Source: Enoplolaimus lenunculus (taxonomy: Eukaryota; Nematoda; Enoplea; Enoplida; Thoracostomopsidae). From it: DNA of 64,000 nt. The notes under the pieces were generated by a model. It had not been told where the DNA came from. It saw only the letters and a program-made list of their open reading frames with translations, and did no database searches. The stretch's first letter is position 1, and each line of letters begins with the position of its first letter. The position numbers and the translations under genes are program-made. This document shows positions 26,401 through 38,400 of this stretch, in pieces. Where the stretch lies: positions 1-64,000 of the forward strand of contig JASANG010003900.1 in assembly GCA_030248215.1 (NCBI GenBank), written 5' to 3'.

Positions 26401-29400
26401 TTTCACATTTTTAGTAAAATCTCTTCTGCTTTCCAGAGTGAGAAAGGTGTGTGAGCTGGTCATTAACCGAATACTTTACGTAAAACTTTTTTCTATTCAG
26501 ATGAAACGAAATATATATGCTTACCTTGGGTCATAGGTCACCTGTATTTTTGGTCAACTACTCATGAGCCAAGGTGCGTTATTCGTCTCCAAACAAAATC
26601 CATTTCCATCTCTGGTTCTGCTCGTTCAGCTGCCTTGGTACCTTGCAATCCCTCTGAGACGAATAAGTCAGAAACATTTACGAGATGCGTTCATATTATG
26701 ACACACATTGGCTGGGTTTCTGAAACCATACATGAGTACAACTTGGTACTTTATGTACGTGCTAGGCAAATGCTAAACCATTTTGTCGTTTTTAAAAGCT
26801 GACTTAAGTTAATTAAATAGTGAAATCGTGTAATAAATTTGATAGATAGTTCAGGCATATTAACCTTGGTCTAAATAAATTTGTAGACTCATTCATTTGT
26901 ATAAAACAAAACTATTACTTTCTTGTTTTATGACAATGGTTCACATTTGGCGTTTGTTTTTGCTCGAAAAGTTAAGTACTTACTGAAATCGGTGACTTAG
27001 TAAATTACTTAAGTATAACTTAAGTAACTACTTAACTAAGATTTCAGAAACTCAGCCACTGTTTTGTTTAAAAAGTTACAAACCTTAAAACCATACACAG
27101 AACAACTTTCGTAACCGAAACTGAGTCCTGCTTAGCTACGTCTGGTTCGCCTTCAAACTATCGATTATTTTTTTTAAATTTAGGATTTCGGCACTAATTT
27201 CTAAACCAGTTGGTAGGCTTTGACTTTTAATTTTTTCAGTTGTTGATCTGTGCCAGTTTCCCGAAACGAACACATGTAACGCTCAAGAGCATGAAGAATG
27301 TGTATTTTTGTTTCAATATCCTGGCAAAATATCGTGCCGCTGTAAACACGGATCTGAGTTAAACAATCGTGGCAAATGTACAGGTTAGTAGCGTGTTTTG
27401 TAGACTTTTGGTATTTTTTCAGAATTTCAGTAAAATATTCCATTTCGGCTAAGGCTTTTAGTTTTTTTTCTTTCAAGCATAGATGGCGACAGGGTATATC
27501 AAATATAGTATCAACTGGCCATGTATAGAACAGGGTCGGAGCGTTTTCCGGCGGAACGGTGATAGAGTCAGTTTAAACGTTAGACTAACATTTTTGCTTA
27601 GGCTTAGGGTGAGGTTTAGGCTTAGGAATAGGCTCATCTTTACGCTTAGGCTTAGGTTTACGCTTAGAAATATGCTTGTACTACTGTTCCGGCCCTTCCC
27701 AATACATGGGCCGTCGCTTAGGTTTAGGCTTAGGCTTAGGCTTAGGTTTAGAAATATGCTTGTACTACTGTTCCGGCCCTTTTCTATACATGGACCGTCG
27801 CGTAGGTTTAGGCTTAGGCTTAGGCTTAGGCTTAGGTTTAGAAATATGCATATGCTACTGTTTCGACTCTGTTCTATACATGGGCTGTATCAATTTGTGA
27901 CCGTATGATTAATGTTTTCTTCTAGGACAAAGTTACGAATGAAAATCATTGCAGTTTTTAGCCACAAAAACGCTTTATTCACCAGTCCGCGAATAGTTTT
28001 GTATTTACCCGAGACGTATTGTACTCGCAGAACATTTGCATATACTTTCTGCTATACTTAGGAAAACTCTACCCAGGACATAAAAAAGTTGTCTTTAACT
28101 CAGTTCTCGCAGTTGCATTTAATACACTGACCACAATGCATTTTTATGTTTTTTGTTTTATGTACTGTTCACATTATAAAATTCGGGCTGGCCACAAAAT
28201 GTGTAATCATCGCCCTGGGTTAACGAGTGGTCGTTATCCCCATCTCAACGAAAATTTTCCGTTCAACCTACTTTAACGAGTAGCGCAAACTGTTGTAGCT
28301 TTCGCTATAAAATTTCTAAATTTATTCAATCAACACTATTTAAAGCCCGTAAATGTCATTCAGGGTCTATAGCATCAAATGTGTATAGCACTCATCAGCA
28401 GTAGGTTTTGGTCGCAAACTGTTGTAGTTGCTGATCTAAAAATTAGTACACAATTAGAGCGAATCAAATTTTAAAAATGTGCTCAATTTCAATGCTCATC
28501 ATTCAGTCGTTCGAAAGTTACAAGACCTATTACAAACTGGTGATAGCCGCTACACACATTTGAGAATACAGAGCACCGGGTGCAGTTGACCACCATGTAT
28601 CTTTTATGTTTTGTTGGTTTTGCAGATGCCAACGAATGTCTATCTGATCCTTGCGAACCTAATAGTATTTGTCGAAACGTACCTGGTTCGTATTTTTGTG
28701 AATGCAAGCCAGGCTATACTCGAACTCAAGACGGAAGTTGTAAAGGTAACGCCTATACGTAGAACCTAAAACAGAGTCAAATTGTTAGCAAATAATTACT
28801 TAACCATTTTGTCGTTTTTACAAGCTAACGTAAGCTAACTATTTGATATATTACAGATTAACAGCTCAGGCATACTAACCTTGCTCTAACTAAAACTGTA
28901 CACTCATGGTGCCTCCTTAATATGAAGCAAAGCTATTACTTTTTTGTTATCATAGCGTTTCACATTGGTGTTTATCTGTTTTGTTCAAAAAGTTACGTAT
29001 TTACTTAAAGTCAGCGACTTAATTGCTTAAGTATTACTTAAAGAAATACTTAAGTGCCGATCATCTGACTTAGATCAAAGCTGCTAAAACGAAAGTAGGA
29101 CTAAAGTTTATGCTTGCGCAACGCATTGTAATTACTTTTTAACCATAATTCAGTCACTTTAGCAATAAGCTATGACACGTTGTGATAGGATACAATTAGT
29201 AATTCCTAAATTATTTAAAATTTATTTTTAAAAAAGATAAATTATTACAGATCTGGACGAATGCAGCTACCAATGTAAAGGCAAACCACCCTTACATCAG
29301 TGCGATTTGAGCCAGCAAGACTGTGTCAACGTTCCTGGCAGCTATATTTGCTTGTGCAAACAAGGATTTGTACAAGTCGCAAAACAAAAATGCATCAGTA

Positions 29401-32400
29401 AGCAGTTTTGTTGAAGTGTACTCTTTATTAGTAATGCCAAGAGTGGATGATCACTCTTTATAACAAGAGTGTGCAACTGGGTGCATTCTGTGTATTAAAG
29501 AACGTACCCGGCACGCGTTGCGTTTTTCCCTTACCCCCCTCATTTGGGGGTGTTGAAACCTTGAACACAGGCAAATACTGTTGCGATACACAGTGCAAAC
29601 CGTGCCCGGTTATATTCTTGAATTAAGTTTAGCTGAGTTCTGTGTGCAGTTGACCCCTTAAATAAGGGGGGTATGAGCAAACGCAACGCGCGGTGGTACT
29701 TTTTATGCCACGCGTATTTTTGGAATTTGCACATCCTTATTATCGACTCTTGGTAATACCAAGGGTGGATGATCAGTTTAACAAGAGTTTGCAACTACCG
29801 AAATTTATGTGCTACATAATGTACGACTTGGTGTTGCGTTTGTAGCCGACCCCCCTTATTTAGAGGGGGTAGTTGATGTTTAAAAAACGGAGTTAGTTTA
29901 CAACTGCAGTATTTCAATGTGTAAAATTGAACAAAATTGTCAAACTTGACACCTCTATTAAATAAAGAGGTTGGCAAAAACAAAACGCGTGCCGGGTAAA
30001 TTCTTTTCTACACAGAATGTATCCAGTTGCACAGTCTTGTTAAACAGCGATTATCCACTCTTGGTAATACCTATGCCCGTATTCTCAAATATGCTCTCTA
30101 GAAGTTTAAGCTAACTTGATTTAAGCGTAACCTAATCCAGCAGTGTTATGTTGTCAAGAAATATACACTGACTTTGAGGATAGGCATAAACAAAGAGGGA
30201 CAATGGAATATTTTCCTTCCGAAATTTGTAGATAAGCTCAAAAAAGCACTATTACTGGCTGTAAAATAAACCACTTGGGTCTGAAAATTTATCTTTTGTT
30301 CCGCTCAGTAGAAGTTCACTCTGGTCCATTGGAGTTGAGCCATCTTAACATTTTAAGCAGTAAAGCCAACAAGTGTAAACCAGTAACGAAAGGCGTTGAT
30401 TCTTATATTTTTTGATTGAACCAGCTTCGAAAATTGCTAATTTTAATCTTATAATCTCAAATGTGTGTAGCACGTATCACCAGTTAGCGATAGGTCTTGT
30501 AACTTTCAAATCAGTGATTGCTGATGCTCAGAATTGAGCACATTTTTTCATATATGATTTTGTCTACTCTTGTACAATTTTTGAGAACAGCAACTGAAAT
30601 TGTTAGCCAGTTTGAAAACCTATCACTAATGATGATAGTTGCGGCCAATGTTAATACTTAAAGGGGGGTAACAGTAGATTAAGCGTATTAATAAAAGCCT
30701 AAGCCTAAGCCTAAGTGTTGCAAGAATGTGTTCCTAAGACTAAGCCTAAAGCCTAAGCCTAAGCCTAAGCAAAAAATGTAATTTAGAATCTAAACTTACT
30801 ATTTTATAGACTCACCAAAAACCTGGACCCCCTTTAAAGTATATGCATATTTTGAAGATATGGGCTTTAGTTTCAGTTCAAGTTTAAAAGAAATAAAACT
30901 TTTGCACCAAATTAATTGTTTAAGTTTATTTTCAGACGAAAACGAATGTGAAACTGGAACAGCGAATTGTCCGAAATATTCGTATTGCTACGATCGAAAT
31001 CCTGGATATGACTGCGACTGTTATCAAGGTATGGGGCGAGACCCTTCGAACTATGGCACCAATTCAGAGAAGGAAGGGGGCTAGCAACTAAACTAGAAAA
31101 ATGCAATTAATTCGAACGCAAAAATTGCAAAAAAATGCATAGGAATCGCGCACAAACATGAAAATTTAGAAGAAAATCGTTAGTTTTTGACAAAGAAACT
31201 TAGATAAAATTTATTCGGAAACAGAATTCATCACAGCGAATTATTAGCTTGTGAGTACAGTCGTACTAAACTGCGAACAACGGGATGCATTTGGTCCATT
31301 TGTTACCTAGCTATGTATATCTTGTTGTTCAAATGTGGAATTGCAAAGACAAAATTATCTAAAAACAGGTTTTACTGTAGTGAACCGAATAAAGTTGTCC
31401 TCATTTTGAGTCTCAATCAATAGGAATCCGTGTACGTAACTGGAGTCTGTCAGTGCATAGAGTTCATCAGTTCCAATTAGAGTCCATAAAAGTGACCCAA
31501 GCGAGGCGCAGACTGTTCAAATATGTAACAGGCACACACACCTCGCATAAAGTTTATTGGCCCATGTATAGAACAGGGCCTGATCGTTTTCCGGAGGGGC
31601 TATAATTGAGTCAGTTTAAGCTTTAGACTATTTTTTGCTTAGGCTTAGGCTTAGGAATAGGCTCATCCATACGCTTAGACTTAGGCTTAGGCTTAGGTTT
31701 AGGTTTAGGAACATACTTATACTACTGTTCCGGCCTGTTCTATACATGGGACAGTTTATTTAATCTAGAAAAAAAGATTAACGAACATGACAATCAACAA
31801 AAAAATTCAGAGCAAGTCATGCGGGGTTCACGTTATAACCGGGGCAGGCGGGACACGGTTTGTCCCATGTTGATTTGACGTCAACGTTAAAATTTGGGCA
31901 CTTATAGCGGGTCAACAGACAAAACTCGAATGTCATATGACATTAGCTTACAAACCACCGCTCTCAAATGATAAATGTGTACAAGGGACGGTATGTCATG
32001 TGACACTGTCGGACATTTATGCGAATATCATATGATATTCCAAAATTTCAACGAATATCATATGATATTCAGCGGGACAGTGTAACCTTAGGGTACTAAT
32101 AAATGAATAAAAAGTTGGACGGCAGAGGCACAAACGTGCTTTAAATACCAAATACATGTCTGCAAATCGTTTCCGACACAAAATCGCTTAAAACCACAGC
32201 TTCAAAATTCAAAAATTCTAATTTCAAAATTCTAGTATCATATGATATTCAACAGGACAATTTAGGTATGTTACCTCAACTACGCAGACATTTGAAAATA
32301 TATCATATGATATTCGCAGGCAATGCCTCGAATATCATACGATATTGAAGGACAAAAGGTGACCTACACATGATATTGGCAGACAAATACGAATATTTGA

Positions 32401-35400
32401 ATACGATATGGGGTCTACAAGCAGACAAAATCTGACCCAATAGTCTAATAGGGACAAAACGTGTCCCAAGCTGCCCCGGTTATAACGTGAACCCCGCGTC
32501 AGTTCTGTCCAAAAGACAGAATATATAAACAAGGGTGTGGGGTCCAACTAACATAGTTTCAATGGTATGAATTAAAAATAAATAACCATCCGTAACTGAA
32601 TAACAAGAATGGTGCCTTCTGGAGAGACAAAATAAATATCAGCCGTTTGTTATTCGGGTCACAACATTACCGATGTAAGATTAGATATTTGACTTGCCAG
32701 AAAAAGCGTTTTAAAACAAAACCAGTACTCTGATATGATGTATACGCTCGTTTGCTATATTTTCAGCTAATGATTTTGAAACATTAATGTAACAAAAATG
32801 ACATACATTTAGCACCGTAGCCAGAGCACGAGTAGCCACCCCCCCCCCTGTACTCCTCATTTGGGGGAGCCACCGCTAAAGGGGCCCCCACTCTAACCGG
32901 TTGACGCAAAAACCGCCAAAGTTTTAGAATGCGTCTGGCTTGCGCCCACCCTGGAGTTTGAGGGGAGCCCCCGCTTTGTCTGCTCCGGCACTGCCCGTAG
33001 CCAGCTCACCCTGCTAGAGGTTAGCTAAAAATGTTCAGAAGGGTCATACAAGGATTTTCTTTGCCTTGCAAGCAACGTTGAAAATTTTCAAGGGGGGGCA
33101 AAATTTTTTCGGGGGGGTCACTGCCACCCGTGACTACGGGCACGCATTCATTATAACCTTAGGTGTACAAACGATATACAAACCTCTTGATCAACGTGAG
33201 CCGCTGGGGCCTAAAATCGTCGAATGCCGTCCAATCAATGAATGCCTACGTGTGGATGCCTGCCACTCAACGGCCGACTGCATTGATTTGCTCAACGGTT
33301 ACCGGTGTCAATGTCCGCAAGGAACATACGGAGAACCGGAAACTACTGGGATTGGCTGTTTTTGTAAGGTTGATTTTGATTTTAAACCTAAATGAAGAAT
33401 TGTTTCGGTTTTCTGAAATATTGTACACGAATTTGTAGCGGTTTACGTCACAAAAACGGGGTCTATCGTAGAGGTGTCCAGGTGCCCTCATGTCATTGGC
33501 CAAAGCCTAACCGGGGCCTGTTTTCGTATCCGATTGTTAGTTGACTGGCATGGAAAACAATCCAATCACACTCGCTCGGGTATTGACACAAAAATACGAA
33601 AATTACAAGAAATTACGGCCCGGATATACATGGACCGGAGTTCTCACACTCACGAATCCTTAAGATGTTTACGTGATTGCTCCTATTTTTTAGCAAGCGG
33701 ACATTGCAATGAGTGTGGTGAAAATGCAGATTGCATGCGAAATCAATACACGATTTATAATTGCTCTTGTCACGAAGGATTTACTCAAGATAGTAACGGA
33801 ATCTGTAATGGTAGGTGACATAAGTGCCCATTGCCCACTGCAGTTTTTGGTGACTGTTCAATTGTCTTTTCGACAACAAATTTACCATATTAATTTCCTA
33901 TTTTTAAGTTTTAATAGTGTCTCAATTTCATATTGTCGTCGTATTTAAATTCCCTATTCGGAAATTGACACCCAAAATATCATTTCAGTTTTACTAGTAC
34001 GATTTGTAAATTTTCTCATTTCCGACTAGAACAATTTTGTCAAATTAAATTTCTTCTTGAAGCGTTTTTCAAAACGCTACTTGGATTTGGTTGCGTCAAT
34101 TTTCAACACGGCGGGCACACGATAAAATGGATGACGGGTTATGCCATCAGAGGTGGATCTAAAAATTTCCGACGGCGGGGGGGCGGGCTGGCATTTTATT
34201 AATATCTGAAAAGTACTGCATTGTTTACACTTCAAGCCAGTGAATGTTAGCAGCCTTTGGTGCATTTAGCTGTGATTATTTTGTAACAACAATACTAAAG
34301 TTGATTTGTAAATATATCATGGTTTTGGAAACAATCGTTAGGCGGATCCAAAAATTTTGGACAAGGGGCGGGCTGGCAAAAGTTATGAAACGCAAAAATT
34401 GTAAGGCAGAGGGAGGGACCTTATCGCGTTATCACCACAAAATTTTCTGAGTTCGAAAAATTGTGAGGTAGAGACCTTACCATTGTATCACAAAAAATGC
34501 TCTGTGAAAGTTCCAGTAATTTTTCCCGGTGTGCCGCAAATAACTTTTACACAAGGTTATATCGTTCCGAAATCAAATAAGGATGGTATACGAACCTGAA
34601 TTTTGGCAAAAATGATTTCAGAGTTTAGCTATGTAATTATGGTTAAGCATAAGATAGTCGCGTTAGTGTAACTCGGTTTTTCAACTTGCTACCCTAAATT
34701 CATTACTGTTTTCAATCGAAATTGTCTTCGTCTGATATTGGTTAAAAATAACCGAGTATAATTTAAGATACCAAGCCGAATTTTCGAAACCGCAGTTGAT
34801 TTCGTATACTTTCTCTGAAATTTCGGAAATTTGTTAATTGTAACTATTGTTTCATTTTTATATTTATTGTATTTGCATCTTTGCGTTTTAAGAATTTTTT
34901 CTATATTTTAAGACATTTTCTTTAAATATAAGATTGATCTGTAATGTTTTACTGTCGTATTTGCAATCGCGTTGAGCTTGATTTTTAGTCATTTCTGAGC
35001 TGATGAGTTCAGTTTTAGATATCAAGGAATGCTCCAACGGAGAACATCGGTGTCATGAACACGCAGTTTGCATTGAAATGTCACCTGGATATGGATGCGA
35101 ATGTCAGTTGCCGTACGCAGGAAATGGATTCAATTGTTCTCGTACGTCAGTTTTTGTTCGCTTGGTCGTAGCGAACCCGTATCCATGAAAGAGCCATAGG
35201 GACTCTCAGCCGTCCTAATAAAATTCTACCCTGCGTAGAAGATTTTCAATCATGCTTGTACGTCATCGAAAACCCTTGTATGCCCCTCCTAAAAAAATTT
35301 TTAGCCCCTCTAGCAATGTGGATGGCTACGGACCAGGCTCGCTGTATTTACTGAGGAGATGATAAAAATCTATTTTTATATCGCAAATTTCTTATTTGTT

Positions 35401-38400
35401 TATCGTTATTTTGGGTTTTTTATACTTAAATTTCTGCTATTTTTTAGTTTTATCAATTAATTTGGCTAAAGTTCACCGGCTGGTTCATATGTCATTTGTG
35501 GCTCTAATTTTGCGGCAGATCTATCTAAAACTAAATCTGGTTCCAAACTTGTTTAAGTTGAGCTTAAACTGAACTACACATATTTAGCTTGGTAATAAGT
35601 TTCAAAATATAAAATAGTCACAGTGAACGGTTGTTTAAAATAAGGAATTTGGTTAAATTAAATTTTACTTAGCAACTGAGTTTCTGAAACGTGACTGAAA
35701 TTAACCGTTGGATAAAGCTAATTTAGTGTGTTTAGTTAGAATATATTTATATAACTTTGCGCAAGTTTGACTGACTGAATAGGGAGTTTCATAATTTGGC
35801 ACATTTGTCTGATTTGATTCGCCCTAATTGTGGCCTATATACACATTTAGTGCACAGATATCAATTACAGGCGAATATTTTAGCCGCTTTTTGGGCTTTA
35901 ATTTGGTATTAGCTTTCAAACAGACGCCCAATGTATAGGACAGGGCCGTAATAATAGTGCTAGTATATACATATTCCTAAGCCTACGCCTAAGTGTAAGA
36001 ATGAGCTTCTACTTAAGCAAAAGCCTAAGCCTAAGCCTAAGTTTAAGCCAAAGCAAAAAAAATAGTCTAAAGCTTAAACTTATTCTACACTGCAAAAAAT
36101 GGTGAGTCAAATTGACTCTCCCCGAAATAGGCTTTTCCGGACTCGCAAACTGAGTGAAAATTCGACTCCGCCAGAGTCAAATTTGACTCACTGAGCGACT
36201 CATTAAGTCGAATTTGACTCCGGTGGAGTCAAACTTTGACTCAGTTTGTGTAGTCCGGAAAAGCCTATTTCGGAGGGAGTCAATTTGATTCACCATTTTT
36301 TGCAGTGTATTGCAGACCCAGAGAAAAACGTTCCGCCGTTGATCTTTACATGGGCCAAACAGACAATTATTGGTTCCCTGGATTGTGTATTTTAGGAATT
36401 TCGTTCTGTGCGACCAATCGAAACGATTGCCCGCCGAACTGTGTTTGCATTGATTTGCCGGTACAAAATGAATACGGAAATTATTTCACCTGTCAATGCC
36501 CACCCGGTTGGATATTTAACGAACTATTGAGAGACTGCGAAAGTAATCTTATACTCGTTTGATTTCAATGGTTTCAACCGAAACAAATCGAAATCAAAAT
36601 TCAACTTTTTTGGATCGAATCAAAATTTCAATTTAAACATTTTGTTGATTATGAATAATTTTTAAAATTCGAAAAAAATGAGTTCAGTTTGGTACACAGC
36701 TTGCGGTTCGCTTTGGTTAAATGCAGACGTTTATAATATTCCGCAAGTACGTTGCCCAAAATACGTATGTGGAGCATTCCAGCTTTATAGTTGTAAGGTA
36801 AACGTCTTCCTCCGCATATTGTTTATTATTTTTCCTTAACCTAAAAGCCTAAGCTTATTTCAATTATTCTAGGCATTTTTGCTTGTGGCGACTTTTTGTG
36901 GGAAAAGTAAAGAATTAAAAAATTTTGTTTCTTTTTCCATCAGATGAAAACGAATGCCTGCGTCCAGTGAATCCATGCTATCAACCATCAAATATGATTT
37001 GCACAGATACAATTGGATCTTTCAAATGTTCATGTTATCCTGGATTCAAAATGGTTGGTCGAAAATGTGTCGGTAAGATCAACGAATGTATAGAACAGGT
37101 ACGGAACAGTAGTATATACATATTCCTAAACTGGCACCTAAGCCTATGCGTAAGAAAGAGCTTATATCTAAGCTTAAATTCAAAGCCTATGCCTAAGCCT
37201 GACTGTAACAATGCGCTTGTATACCTAAGCCTAAGCCTAAGCAAAAACAAATAATCTAAAGTTTAAGTTTACTCTATTCCTCGTTGACGGAATAACGTTA
37301 CACCACTTGTATTTACATGGACCATAAGATTAAATCAAAATTTATCTGATAGCCGTTCATATACAAACTGGCAATCAGCTTATCAGCAGCGTTAATATTG
37401 TCAGTTCGATGGCCGAAATTAACCAGTGATCAACTGTTACCAACAAAGCAGGTATCACACTTGGTTCAGTGGTTGTTGAGATTCGCGTCTGACCGACAGT
37501 AACTTTTCGACCCTCGAGTCCAAAATATAACAGTTTCTGGGAGAGTGAGAGAAAGAGAGAGTACGAGTTTCACTCTCAGAGTCTTGCTTAATTCATTATT
37601 AAATAAGGAAATCTGCCCAAGTACTAAATTTTTTTAGCAGTCTCGATCGAATTGCTAACCACCGTTTTGGCCAATGCAAAGAACAGGGGCGGAACAGTAT
37701 TATAAGCATATTCCTAAGCCTAAGCCTAAACCTAAGCGTAAGCCTAAGCGTAAGAATGAACATATTCCTTAGCTTAAACTTAAGCCTAAGCCCAAGCCAA
37801 GCAAAAAAATTTGGTTTAAAGCTTAAGATTACACTTTTCTAGTTCCACAGAAAAATGTTCCGCCCCTGATGTTTACATGAGCCACCGTTTTAATAATTAA
37901 ATATATTTGAACAAATAAAATAGGTTAGATTTAAAAGTTCCGAACGTTCAGGAGGCTACGATCTGGTTTACAAATTTTATTTTTTAAATTTTAAAATTAA
38001 GAATATATTTTAAGTTCGGCCCATTACGTTTGGCGCCATCTACTTTAATTTCGGCCCGTTACTTTTAGCGCCGCCCCGGGTTTCTGGTGGGTGTTTAGAT
38101 TCTAGACTACATTTTTTGCTTAAGCATAGACTTAGGAATATATATGCTTTTGCAACAGATAGGCTTTGGCGTTAATGTACTGTTACGATCCTAAAAGTAA
38201 GCATTGGCCCGTATTTCTTGCAGGTATCGATGAATGTAAAGAAAGTGGCCTGGATATTCCGCAGCCGTTATGTTCTAGGCAAACGGTGGATTTGTGAGAA
38301 CGTTTAGGCTACGGTTTAATTTATAAAGTTTAATTTTTTAATTTTAAAATTTATACTTTTTTCTTGCAGATATCGATGAATGTAAAGAAAGTGGCCTGGA

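Larger units (their letters stand above)
1..29203. repeat. Giant inverted duplication (palindrome), centre near 12.7 kb
   Basis: The first bases (TACTAATTGTATCCTATCAC) are the reverse complement of the bases ending at 29,203. Matches run inward in order: 455-574 with 28,626-28,745; 3,213-3,350 with 25,848-25,985; 6,903-7,075 with 21,608-21,780; 10.1-10.4 kb with 16.0-16.4 kb; 12.0-12.35 kb with about 13.05-13.45 kb. The left arm is 12.7 kb and the right 16.5 kb, nearly all the shortfall lying inside 8.2 kb. The left copy starts at base 1, so its outer end is not seen. Confidence 0.93.
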
